A DNA stretch of 12,513 nucleotides from JBGSYN01 sp041750975 (GCA_041750975.1 JBGSYN010000132.1:1-12513), one strand, 5' to 3'. Numbered from the stretch's first letter, positions 1 to 5,884 are shown. Translations and numbers: made by a program. The notes: generated from the sequence alone by a model not told the origin.

Positions 1-683
1 GCACCGGCGGCGGCCAGTTCGGCAGCGATGGCATGTCCTTGCTTGCCCGAGGACGCGTTGGCGATGAAGCGGACCGGATCGATCGCCTCGTGGGTCGGCC
101 CGCTCGTCACCAGCGCCCGCTTGCCCGCGAGGCGGCGCGGAGCGGGCTCGAGTGCCGCCAGGATCGCGTCGAGGATTTGCAAAGGCTCCGCCATCCGGCC
201 GTCGCCGTGCTCGCCGCAGGCCATGTCGCCGGCACCCGGGCCGACCGTGAGGATCCCGTCCTCGAGCAGTGTCCGCAGGTTGCGCCGGGTGGCGGGATGG
301 GCCCACATCAAGGGATTCATCGCAGGCGCCATCAGCACCGGCTTGTCGGTCGCCAGCAACAGGGTCGACGCGAGATCGTCGGCCAGACCATGCGCCATCT
401 TGGCCATGAGATCGGCGCTTGCCGGCGCCACCACCACGAGATCGGCCTCGCGGGACAACCGGATATGCCCCATCTCCGCCTCGTCCGTGAGCGAAAACAA
501 ATCGCTGTAAACCTTGTGCCCGCTGAGCGACGCCACCGAGAGCGGGCTCACGAACTGTTCGGCTGCCCGGGTCACGACGCAGCGAAAGGCGAGGCCCTGT
601 TCCCGGCCCCGGCGGATCAGTTCCAGCGTCTTATAAGCGGCGATGCCGCCTGCGATGATCAAAAGGACACGGTGGGCGGTCAC
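1..683 (-). CDS. coaBC: Bifunctional phosphopantothenoylcysteine decarboxylase / phosphopantothenate-cysteine ligase, N-terminal part (partial)
   Basis: CoaBC makes 4'-phosphopantetheine in coenzyme A synthesis: the CoaB half joins cysteine to phosphopantothenate and the FMN-dependent CoaC half decarboxylates the product. Reading the minus strand from a GTG at 683 gives 227 uninterrupted codons running off the left edge. Visible are the flavoprotein start GGIAAYK (residues 12-18), His73 in GHI, the PAMNPLMW motif (120-127, Asn123) and ACGE with Cys156. These match E. coli Dfp His75, Asn125 and Cys158. The CoaB domain begins near residue 190 with SGPTHEAIDPVRFI and SSGKQG. About 170-180 C-terminal residues lie outside the window. 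The start is chosen because the flavodoxin-like fold begins immediately after it; the ribosome site (GAGAACGGA) is weak. It lies 75 nt downstream of ubiB, in the same direction, so co-transcription is possible; no convincing separate promoter was seen. Confidence 0.95.
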   Translation of the reverse strand, partial: MTAHRVLLIIAGGIAAYKTLELIRRGREQGLAFRCVVTRAAEQFVSPLSVASLSGHKVYSDLFSLTDEAEMGHIRLSREADLVVVAPASADLMAKMAHGLADDLASTLLLATDKPVLMAPAMNPLMWAHPATRRNLRTLLEDGILTVGPGAGDMACGEHGDGRMAEPLQILDAILAALEPAPRRLAGKRALVTSGPTHEAIDPVRFIANASSGKQGHAIAAELAAAG

Positions 684-758
684 GCGATCCGTTCTCGAAA
701 TCTACCGAGCGAGTGCGTAATATGGGAACTCGCCACCCCAATTTCCAAGCGTACGCGG

Positions 759-2264
759 TCAGATGAAAATCGATCCGAGGAGTACGCCCAGGAAGAACAG
801 CGCCGCGAACCGCCAATAGCCGGGGCTGATGAGGCGGGCCTGCACATGCGGCGCTTCCGGCCACGCTTCGAGCACTTGATCGACCCGGCGCATCAGGGCC
901 GGGAGGCGCCGCGCTGCCTCGCCGGCTTCTTCGAGCGCCGACTGCAACAGTGCCAATGGCCCGAGGTTGCGCCGCATCCAGTCTTCGACCAGAGGCTCGG
1001 CGAGTTGCCACATATTGATATTGGGATTGAGCGACCGGCCCACGCCTTCCGCGACCATCATGGTCTTTTGCAGGAGCAGGAGCTGGGGCTGGGTCTCCAT
1101 CTCGAATTCCTCGGTCGTCACCAAGAGCTGTCCGAGAAGCCGGCCGATCGAGATCTGGTTCAGCGGCAGGTCCAGAATGGGTTCGCCGATAGCCCGGCAG
1201 GCCTGCATGAACGCCAGACGGTCCTGGTTGGGCGGAACGTAGCCGGCGCGGAAATGGACTTCGGCCACCATCGCGTAATTGCGGGTCAGAAATCCCGTCA
1301 GCATCTCCGCGAGGTAGCGCCGCGTCGCCAGGTCGAGCCGTCCCATGATGCCGAAATCGACCGGCACGAGGGCGCCCTCGGCATCGATGAACATGTTTCC
1401 CGGATGCATGTCGGCGTGAAAGAAACCGTCCCGGAATACCTGTTGGAAGAAGATTTCGGCAGCGCGTCTGAGAACGTCGTCGACATCGTGACCGGCGGCA
1501 ATCAGCGACTCGCGCTCGTCCGAAGCGATACCGTGCACCCTTTCCAAAGTGACGATCCGCCTCGAGGTTCTGGGCCAGTCGATCCTCGGTACCCTGAAGC
1601 CGGGATCGTCACGGCAGTTTTCCGCGAGTTCGACCGCTGCGGCGGCCTCGAGCCTGAGATCGACCTCGCGCCGGGTCGTCCGGGCTAGAATCTCGACCGC
1701 CTCGACCGGACGAAAGCGTTTGAGCTTGGGCGCCAGAAACTCGGCAATCTCTGCCAGCCACAGGAAGAAATCGAGATCGGCGTCGAGCTCGCGCTCGATA
1801 CCGGGTCTCAGAATCTTGACCGCAACCTCGTCGCCGGTTGCGGTGACCGCAAAATGAACCTGAGCGATCGATGCCGCTGCCACCGGGGCGGTCTCGAAGC
1901 TCGAATAGAGCGCCTCGAGCGGCTGGTCGAACTCAGTCTCGATCGTCTGCCTGACGATGTCGAAGGAAAATGGCGGCAATCGATCCTGCAACGTCGACAG
2001 ATCTTCGGCGATCTCGGCACCCAGAAGATCCGCGCGGGTGGCGAGAGTTTGCCCGAGCTTGATGAAACTCGGGCCCATTTCCGAAAGGGCGCGGGCGAGG
2101 CGCTCACCCGGACGGCCATGCTGATGGCGGCTGAGCCATCGTCGCAGAGGCCGAACGAGCGGCATGAGGGCTGGAATATTCTCGAGGATGAAGAAGGTAT
2201 CGTGACGCGCGAGCGTCCGAAACACGCCGAAGACACGCCAGAAATTGCGGATTCCCCGGATCAT
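759..2264 (-). CDS. ubiB: UbiB-family atypical kinase, ubiquinone biosynthesis accessory protein
   Basis: UbiB/ADCK (ABC1) proteins are membrane-associated atypical kinases or ATPases needed for coenzyme Q synthesis. The 501-residue product has the family marks in order: KLGQ (69-72), the alanine-rich loop AAASIAQVH (129-137) replacing a normal P-loop, invariant Lys150 in VAVK, the catalytic HADMHPGN (283-290) and the metal-binding DFG (303-305). The last 22 residues are hydrophobic and end at the stop, fitting the C-terminal membrane anchor typical of bacterial UbiB. Length is slightly under the roughly 510-545 usual for the family. The ATG lies 6 nt after the ubiE stop with only GGGG as a ribosome site, so translation is probably coupled to ubiE. 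All key residues are present and nothing suggests degeneration. Confidence 0.96.
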   Translation of the reverse strand: MIRGIRNFWRVFGVFRTLARHDTFFILENIPALMPLVRPLRRWLSRHQHGRPGERLARALSEMGPSFIKLGQTLATRADLLGAEIAEDLSTLQDRLPPFSFDIVRQTIETEFDQPLEALYSSFETAPVAAASIAQVHFAVTATGDEVAVKILRPGIERELDADLDFFLWLAEIAEFLAPKLKRFRPVEAVEILARTTRREVDLRLEAAAAVELAENCRDDPGFRVPRIDWPRTSRRIVTLERVHGIASDERESLIAAGHDVDDVLRRAAEIFFQQVFRDGFFHADMHPGNMFIDAEGALVPVDFGIMGRLDLATRRYLAEMLTGFLTRNYAMVAEVHFRAGYVPPNQDRLAFMQACRAIGEPILDLPLNQISIGRLLGQLLVTTEEFEMETQPQLLLLQKTMMVAEGVGRSLNPNINMWQLAEPLVEDWMRRNLGPLALLQSALEEAGEAARRLPALMRRVDQVLEAWPEAPHVQARLISPGYWRFAALFFLGVLLGSIFI

Positions 2265-2270
2265 CCCCGG

Positions 2271-3074
2271 CTAGAGCCGCCAGGCCGAATGGATTGCGGC
2301 GATGCCTCCGGACAGGTTACGGAACGATACCTGGTCGAGCCCGTGCCGGCCGATCAGGTCCCGAAACGTCGCCTGATCCGGAAAACGGCGGATGCTTTCG
2401 GCAAGATAGACATAGCTTTCCCGATCCCCGGCTACCCATTGGCCGAGCCTGGGCAGAACGGAGAATGAATAGGTATCGTAAGCCCGCTGCAGCATCGGCA
2501 AGGCAAGATGGCTGAATTCAAGACAAAGGAAACGCCCGCCGGGGCGGAGCACCCGATAAGCCTCGGCCAGGACGTTGTCGATATGCGTGACGTTGCGAAT
2601 GCCGAAGGCGATCGTGAAGTAATCGAAGCTCGCCGGGGCGAAGGGCAGGGCTTCGGCGTCGCCAACCACCCAAGAGATGTCACGGCCCCAGCCCTCGTCG
2701 AGGCCACGGCTGCGACCGCGATCGAGCATCATGGCGTTGATGTCGAGCAGTGTCATCTCGGCCCGATGATCGGTACGCTCCAGGATCAGCCGCGCGATAT
2801 CGCCGGTGCCGCCGGCGACGTCGAGGAACCGCCCTGCCGGCTGCGGCGCCAGCCAATCGATCATGGCGGCCTTCCAGAACCGGTGGACGCCGAGGCTCAT
2901 CAGGTCGTTCATCAGATCGTAACGACCGGCGACACTGTCGAAGACACCGCGCACCAGCCCCGATTTGGTATCCGGTGCGACATCCCTGAAGCCGAAGGAA
3001 CCGGCCAGCCGGGTCGCGGCGTCGCCGGTAACGCTGTCGCCAGGCGACCCGTCGCGGCTGGCAGATGAGGTCAT
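2271..3074 (-). CDS. ubiE: Demethylubiquinone/demethylmenaquinone C-methyltransferase UbiE
   Basis: UbiE is a SAM-dependent methyltransferase that C-methylates the benzoquinone ring during ubiquinone synthesis, and demethylmenaquinone where that is made. With the start at 3074 the protein has 267 residues. It shows UbiE signature 1, YDLMNDLMSLGVHRFWK (52-68), SAM motif I LDVAGGTGD (84-92), acidic Asp111, GDAEALPF (138-145), FGIRNV (157-162), signature 2 RVLRPGGRFLCLEFS (174-188) and the C-terminal GGIAAIHSAWRL. A longer reading from 3158 adds 28 residues with no family similarity. The ATG at 3074 is preferred because GGAAGGA lies 6 nt upstream. An ATG at 3079 is a dead end, since it meets a stop after two codons. 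The gene heads a leftward ubiE-ubiB(-coaBC) group and is divergent from mutM. Confidence 0.96.
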   Translation of the reverse strand: MTSSASRDGSPGDSVTGDAATRLAGSFGFRDVAPDTKSGLVRGVFDSVAGRYDLMNDLMSLGVHRFWKAAMIDWLAPQPAGRFLDVAGGTGDIARLILERTDHRAEMTLLDINAMMLDRGRSRGLDEGWGRDISWVVGDAEALPFAPASFDYFTIAFGIRNVTHIDNVLAEAYRVLRPGGRFLCLEFSHLALPMLQRAYDTYSFSVLPRLGQWVAGDRESYVYLAESIRRFPDQATFRDLIGRHGLDQVSFRNLSGGIAAIHSAWRL

Positions 3075-3080
3075 GTCATG

Positions 3081-3087
3081 TCCTTCC
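3081..3087 (-). promoter_or_regulatory. Ribosome binding site of ubiE
   Basis: On the minus strand GGAAGGA is followed by 6 nt and then ATG at 3074. This site selects the internal start over the longer in-frame reading from 3158. Confidence 0.7.
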
Positions 3088-3090
3088 GAC

Positions 3091-3120
3091 TTGTCATCGC
3101 GGATGCTGACGGCACATAGG
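3091..3120 (+). promoter_or_regulatory. Weak promoter candidate for mutM
   Basis: TTGTCA (3091-3096, five of six matches to the -35 consensus) is followed after 18 nt by CATAGG (3115-3120), a poor -10. It lies in the 109-bp divergent space between ubiE and mutM and would give a leader of about 55 nt. On the opposite strand TTGCGG and CTATGT with 17-nt spacing could serve ubiE, but this is equally weak. Assignment is tentative. Confidence 0.22.
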
Positions 3121-3183
3121 GGATCGTTTTTGCGGGCCGCAAGGCCATCCCGATGCACCGCGTCTGGTCAAGGCTGAGAGATC

Positions 3184-3999
3184 GTGCCCGAACTTCCCGA
3201 AGTCGAGACGACAATGCGCGCACTCCGTCTTCGCCTCGTCGACCAAACGTTCGACCAGGTGATTCAGCGCCGCGCCGATTTGCGCTTCGCCCTGCCCCTC
3301 GATCTCAAATCGAAGCTCGAGGGGCGCCGCATCACGAGTATCGCGCGCCGCGCCAAATATATTCAGGCCTTTCTCGACAATGACACGGTCTTGATCCTTC
3401 ACCTCGGCATGTCCGGGCGGCTGTTGTTCGACGGCGCGCCCGGCGGCGTCCACGAGCATCTGACCTTCGGCTTTACCGACGGCACGAAACTCCGCTTCGT
3501 CGATCCCCGCCGCTTCGGCATGCTGGATCTCTGCAGGACGGACGAGCTTGGCACCCATCGATGGTTTCGTGCACTGGGCATCGAGCCCCTGGCGGAGGGT
3601 TTCGATGGCGCAGCACTCCACAAGGCATTTCTCGGCCGCATCAGTTCGGTCAAGGTCGCCATGCTCAATCAGCAGCTGGTCGTCGGAATCGGCAACATCT
3701 ATGCGTCGGAAGCTCTCTTTCGAGCGCGATTGTCGCCCAAGCGCAAGGCCGGCTGGCTTGGCCTCGGCCGCGCCTCGAGGCTTGCCGCGGCGGTTCGGAC
3801 AACGCTGGAATGCGCCATCGAGGCGGGCGGTTCCAGCCTTCGCGACTATGTTCAATCGAACGGCGAACTCGGCAACTTCCAAAGACAATTCAAGGTTTAT
3901 GATCGCGCCGGCCAGCCCTGCTCAGCTTGCGATGAGCCGATTCTCAAGCTGATCCAGGGCGGACGAACGACGTTCTTTTGCCGCAATTGTCAGCGCTAA
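3184..3999 (+). CDS. mutM: Formamidopyrimidine-DNA glycosylase (Fpg/MutM)
   Basis: MutM is a bifunctional glycosylase and AP lyase that removes 8-oxoguanine and formamidopyrimidines from oxidised DNA. The GTG start at 3184 is fixed by the required N-terminus PELPEVET, where Pro2 becomes the catalytic N-terminal amine after Met removal and Glu3 assists. Other marks are Lys58 in the RRAKYI segment, the intercalating Met76, Arg109 and Phe111 (VDPRRFG), the H2TH region with GIGNIYASEALF (Asn171), and GGSSLRDYVQSNGELGNFQ. The C-terminal zinc finger has Cys246, Cys249, Cys266 and Cys269. At 271 residues it is normal length and looks fully active. The neighbouring ubiE is divergent; the enoyl-CoA hydratase follows after 179 nt in which I see no strong terminator. 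Confidence 0.97.
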   Translation: MPELPEVETTMRALRLRLVDQTFDQVIQRRADLRFALPLDLKSKLEGRRITSIARRAKYIQAFLDNDTVLILHLGMSGRLLFDGAPGGVHEHLTFGFTDGTKLRFVDPRRFGMLDLCRTDELGTHRWFRALGIEPLAEGFDGAALHKAFLGRISSVKVAMLNQQLVVGIGNIYASEALFRARLSPKRKAGWLGLGRASRLAAAVRTTLECAIEAGGSSLRDYVQSNGELGNFQRQFKVYDRAGQPCSACDEPILKLIQGGRTTFFCRNCQR

Positions 4000-4164
4000 A
4001 TGATTCGCTGCCCTCGACGAGCCAAGATTTCGCGCTTTACCGTGGGCGGGTGGCTGGTGTTAAAGATCGGGTCCCCTCACTTGGGAAATAAGAACCTATC
4101 GACCCCGAATGTGAACGCGCGCCCGTAGCGGTCCACGAGGTCGGCCCTATATCTCCGGCACAAC

Positions 4165-4170
4165 AGGAGA
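4165..4170 (+). promoter_or_regulatory. Ribosome binding site of the enoyl-CoA hydratase
   Basis: AGGAGA lies 8 nt before the ATG at 4179, a good Shine-Dalgarno site supporting that start. The rest of the 4000-4178 gap shows no clear terminator or promoter; a TATATC at 4148-4153 resembles a -10 but lacks a matching -35. Confidence 0.7.
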
Positions 4171-4178
4171 CACCATTC

Positions 4179-4952
4179 ATGGCCTACGATCTGATAATCG
4201 TTGAGCGGCGCGGTCCGGTCGGCCTGATTCGGCTGAACCGACCGCAAGCGATGAACGCATTGAACAACGACCTCATCGACGAGCTCGAAGAGGCGCTGAC
4301 CGGCTTCGACGAGGATGACGAGGTCTCGGCGACGATCATCACCGGCTCCGAAAAGGCCTTCGCGGCCGGCGCCGATATCAAGGAAATGATCGAGAAGGAC
4401 TTCGCCGACGCCTATACTTCGGACTTTCTCGAACCCTGGGGTGCCATCGCCCGGCACAAGAAGCCGATCATTGCTGCGGTTGCCGGATACGCCCTGGGTG
4501 GCGGCTGCGAACTGGCGATGATGTGCGATATCATCATTGCCGCAGACACCGCCAAATTCGGCCAGCCCGAGATCAATCTCGGAACCATACCCGGGGTCGG
4601 CGGCACCCAGCGGCTGACCCGGGCGATCGGGAAATCCAAGGCGATGGAGATGATCCTGACCGGCAAGATGATGGATGCGGCGGAGGCCGAACGGGCCAAT
4701 CTCGTTGCCCGCGTGGTGCCGGCCGACGATCTGATCGATGAGGCGGTGAAACTGGGCGAGACCATCGCCGCCAAATCGCAGCCGATCGTCAGCATGGCGA
4801 AGGAAGCCGTGAACACCGCCTACGAGACGACGCTGGCCGAGGGTATCAGGTTCGAACGCCGGGCATTCTATGCGAGCTTCGCCACCGCCGATCGCACCGA
4901 GGGGATGACGGCCTTCACCGAAAAGCGCGACCCGAATTTCGTCAATCGATAA
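4179..4952 (+). CDS. Enoyl-CoA hydratase (crotonase family)
   Basis: The 257-residue product is a short crotonase that should hydrate trans-2-enoyl-CoA to 3-hydroxyacyl-CoA in fatty-acid beta-oxidation or a related acyl-CoA pathway. Oxyanion-hole segments are AFAAGADIKEM (60-70) and YALGGGCELAMMCD (104-117). Both catalytic glutamates of rat crotonase are conserved: Glu111 in GGCELAMMCD and Glu131 in FGQPEINLGTIPGVGGTQRLTR. The C-terminal SMAKEAVN and EGMTAFTEKRDPNF segments fit short-chain hydratases rather than isomerases or dehalogenases. The protein is a stand-alone hydratase, not a FadB fusion. Its natural chain length cannot be read from sequence. The combination mutM, enoyl-CoA hydratase, rpsT, dnaA recurs in alphaproteobacteria, so its place here is probably inherited rather than functional. 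An AGGAGA site supports the ATG. Confidence 0.95.
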   Translation: MAYDLIIVERRGPVGLIRLNRPQAMNALNNDLIDELEEALTGFDEDDEVSATIITGSEKAFAAGADIKEMIEKDFADAYTSDFLEPWGAIARHKKPIIAAVAGYALGGGCELAMMCDIIIAADTAKFGQPEINLGTIPGVGGTQRLTRAIGKSKAMEMILTGKMMDAAEAERANLVARVVPADDLIDEAVKLGETIAAKSQPIVSMAKEAVNTAYETTLAEGIRFERRAFYASFATADRTEGMTAFTEKRDPNFVNR

Positions 4953-5006
4953 GCACAAGCAGCGATTCGGGCCACGAATAAACGGGGCTTGAATCGGCGC
5001 AAAACA

Positions 5007-5035
5007 TTGACCCGCGACCGTAGCGACCCTATAGA
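5007..5035 (+). promoter_or_regulatory. Sigma70-type promoter of rpsT
   Basis: TTGACC (5007-5012) and TATAGA (5030-5035) are separated by exactly 17 nt, each matching five of six consensus positions. Transcription should start near 5042, giving a leader of about 27 nt before the TTG start. This is the clearest promoter in the window and means rpsT need not depend on the upstream hydratase transcript. Confidence 0.75.
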
Positions 5036-5055
5036 ACCGTATTGTCTTAAAGAAC

Positions 5056-5060
5056 GAGGT
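5056..5060 (+). promoter_or_regulatory. Ribosome binding site of rpsT
   Basis: GAGGT is 8 nt upstream of the TTG at 5069 and supports that rare start codon. A run of six T (5060-5065) lies between them. Confidence 0.65.
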
Positions 5061-5068
5061 TTTTTGAG

Positions 5069-5344
5069 TTGGCGAACACACGTTCGGCGCGCAAACGCGT
5101 CAGACAGACCCAGAAACGGACGATCATCAATCGTAACCGTGTCAGCCGTATGCGCACCTTCTTGCGGCGTGTCGAAGACGCCCTATCGACGGGCGATTAT
5201 GGCTCGGCGCGGCAGGCTTTTGCTGCGGCCGAACCGGAAATCCGCAAGAGCGTCAGCAAGGGCGTCTTGCATCTGAATACGGCATCCAGAAAGATTTCGC
5301 GGTTGTCGCGACGGGTCAAAGCGTTGCGCCCGTCGGCTGGCTGA
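5069..5344 (+). CDS. rpsT: 30S ribosomal protein S20
   Basis: S20 is a primary 16S rRNA-binding protein of the small subunit. The 91-residue, very basic product starts MANTRSARKRVRQTQKR, the family's characteristic N-terminus, and continues with NRNRVSRMRTFLRRVEDAL. The later KGVLHLNTASRKISRLSRRV matches the conserved second half. The N-terminus forces a TTG start at 5069, since no in-frame ATG precedes it. E. coli rpsT also uses a UUG start, and that codon is involved in autogenous translational repression there. The same choice here hints at similar control but does not prove it. The gene has its own promoter and terminator and so forms a monocistronic unit. It lies 520 nt upstream of dnaA. 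Confidence 0.97.
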   Translation: MANTRSARKRVRQTQKRTIINRNRVSRMRTFLRRVEDALSTGDYGSARQAFAAAEPEIRKSVSKGVLHLNTASRKISRLSRRVKALRPSAG

Positions 5345-5371
5345 TCGCCGCCCAGTCCCGTAGGCTCTTGG

Positions 5372-5403
5372 AAGCCGCACTCGGCTCGAGTGCGGCTTTT
5401 CTT
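5372..5403 (+). terminator. Intrinsic terminator of rpsT
   Basis: An 11-bp perfect stem (AAGCCGCACTC at 5372-5382 with GAGTGCGGCTT at 5388-5398) encloses a 5-nt loop and ends in a T-rich tail (5397-5403). It lies 27 nt after the rpsT stop. It should insulate dnaA from rpsT transcription, so dnaA needs its own promoter. Confidence 0.9.
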
Positions 5404-5488
5404 ATTCGCGAAGACTTGCTCAATCAGGCGGATCGTCATTTGTGATGGCGTGGGCTACGCTTAGCAATAACGATGCCCCTGGGTATAC

Positions 5489-5501
5489 GTTGAATTTCAA
5501 C
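5489..5501. repeat. 13-bp odd palindrome GTTGAA-T-TTCAAC
   Basis: GTTGAA (5489-5494) and TTCAAC (5496-5501) are perfect inverted repeats around a single T. The size and symmetry fit a dimeric regulator site. It lies about 40 bp upstream of the -35 of the dnaA promoter candidate. Chance occurrence in AT-richer DNA cannot be excluded. Confidence 0.4.
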
Positions 5502-5509
5502 TATAGGTT

Positions 5510-5536
5510 GTTCACGCAAGTTCACTATTCGATCAC
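5510..5536 (+). repeat. Helically spaced GTTCAC / GTTCAC / GATCAC repeats
   Basis: GTTCAC occurs at 5510-5515 and 5520-5525, with GATCAC at 5531-5536, so the starts are 10 and 11 bp apart, one DNA turn each. The inverted form AGTGAA recurs at 5543-5548 (overlapping the candidate -35) and 5635-5640, and CAGTGA also at 5646-5651. The array ends 1 nt before the candidate -35, where an activator or DnaA itself could act. The regulator is unknown. Confidence 0.4.
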
Positions 5537-5537
5537 C

Positions 5538-5566
5538 TTGTCAGTGAAGTTCGGCCTCGTTAGCAT
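5538..5566 (+). promoter_or_regulatory. Promoter candidate for dnaA
   Basis: TTGTCA (5538-5543, five of six) and TAGCAT (5561-5566, four of six including the first, second and last positions) are 17 nt apart. Transcription would start near 5573 and give a dnaA leader of about 290 nt that includes the possible small ORF and hairpins. It is the best match I found between the rpsT terminator and dnaA. A weaker alternative is TTAGCA (5461-5466) with TATACG (5484-5489). Confidence 0.45.
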
Positions 5567-5720
5567 TCGTATTTGCGCTTGAGGGTCACCAAGCAAAGCG
5601 ACTACCATCGTATGTGTCCGGTTCCCCACATGACAGTGAAAACTGCAGTGATCTGAAGTCAAACATTGAGCTTTGGCTAGCCATCTCAATATTTGGTAAT
5701 AAAAGGAGGTTGAGGTCAAA

Positions 5721-5816
5721 ATGGGATGGAGTAACTTCGATGAAGTTCTATTGCAGCGACTTCCATTGAGCGAACCGAATGTGGGCGTGCGACCCGCGCC
5801 CCACGCGAAATTCTAA
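5721..5816 (+). CDS. Possible 31-residue small ORF in the dnaA leader
   Basis: ATG at 5721 opens 31 codons ending in TAA (5814-5816). AAGGAGGT at 5703-5710 is a near-perfect anti-16S match 10 nt upstream, and a second GAGGT (5712-5716) lies 4 nt upstream, a better site than any other gene here has. The peptide begins MGWSNFDEVLLQRLPLSEP and ends VRPAPHAKF. It has no signal peptide, membrane segment or family I recognise. Its last third overlaps a hairpin (5781-5804) and the stop lies 49 nt before the dnaA GTG. It could be a regulatory leader peptide, a small protein or a chance ORF behind a purine-rich stretch. The strong ribosome site is observed; translation is inference. Confidence 0.35.
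   Translation: MGWSNFDEVLLQRLPLSEPNVGVRPAPHAKF
5781..5804 (+). promoter_or_regulatory. GC-rich hairpin at the end of the small ORF
   Basis: GTGGGCG (5781-5787) pairs with CGCCCCAC (5797-5804) leaving one bulged C and a 9-nt loop. It lies within the last codons of the small ORF, so a translating ribosome would melt it. No T-run follows directly, so it is not a simple terminator. Confidence 0.35.
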
Positions 5817-5823
5817 ACATTCT

Positions 5824-5844
5824 GCGGCTGCTTTTTTTGGCCGC
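5824..5844 (+). promoter_or_regulatory. Hairpin with a T7 loop ahead of dnaA
   Basis: GCGGC (5824-5828) pairs with GCCGC (5840-5844), enclosing an 11-nt loop that contains seven T (5832-5838). The stem is short but all GC. It lies 10 nt before the GAGG ribosome site of dnaA. The T-run is in the loop, not after the stem, so it is not a standard terminator in either direction; it could expose a single-stranded U patch. Confidence 0.35.
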
Positions 5845-5851
5845 CTGCACC

Positions 5852-5884
5852 ATGAGGCTTAGACTGTGCCTGAAGTCCAAATGA
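5852..5884 (+). other. Ten-codon mini-ORF overlapping the dnaA start
   Basis: ATG at 5852 opens MRLRLCLKSK and stops at TGA 5882-5884, in a different frame from dnaA. That stop overlaps the second in-frame dnaA ATG (5881) in an ATGA junction. The ribosome site GAGG (5854-5857), 8 nt before the dnaA GTG, lies inside this mini-ORF, which has no clear site of its own. It may be chance, or it could affect choice between the GTG and ATG starts. Confidence 0.2.

Larger units (their letters stand above)
5404..5865 (+). other. Low-GC intergenic region upstream of dnaA
   Basis: This is the only gene-free stretch over 300 bases. By hand count 5461-5760 is 133 G+C of 300 (44%), clearly below the flanking genes. 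It carries the palindrome, phased repeats, promoter candidate, possible small ORF and hairpins listed separately. Two-mismatch DnaA-box look-alikes occur at 5402-5410 (TTATTCGCG), 5508-5516 (TTGTTCACG) and 5622-5630 (TTCCCCACA). No exact or one-mismatch TTATNCACA box was found on either strand by eye. The region therefore looks like a regulatory leader for dnaA rather than a recognisable oriC, though weak-box origins are known in alphaproteobacteria. Confidence 0.6.

Noticed and set aside
33..1688. A 551-codon plus-strand open frame opposite coaBC and ubiB
   Set aside because: It is antisense to two genes with complete family motifs and has no recognisable domain; long shadow frames are expected in GC-rich DNA.
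3075..3158. Longer N-terminus of UbiE from 3158
   Set aside because: The extra 28 residues have no UbiE similarity, whereas ATG 3074 has a strong ribosome site 6 nt upstream.
4147..4153. CTATATC as a -10 for the enoyl-CoA hydratase
   Set aside because: No acceptable -35 lies 16-18 nt upstream, so a promoter call would rest on six bases.
5642..5649. ACTGCAGT palindrome and a CAGT-GAAA-ACTG mini-hairpin at 5634-5645
   Set aside because: Eight-base palindromes and four-base stems are expected by chance; only the CAGTGA recurrence was kept, as part of the repeat finding.
5525..5719. A 64-codon minus-strand ORF with a TTG start in the dnaA upstream region
   Set aside because: No ribosome site precedes the TTG, the peptide has no recognisable features, and it runs over the promoter candidate and repeats.
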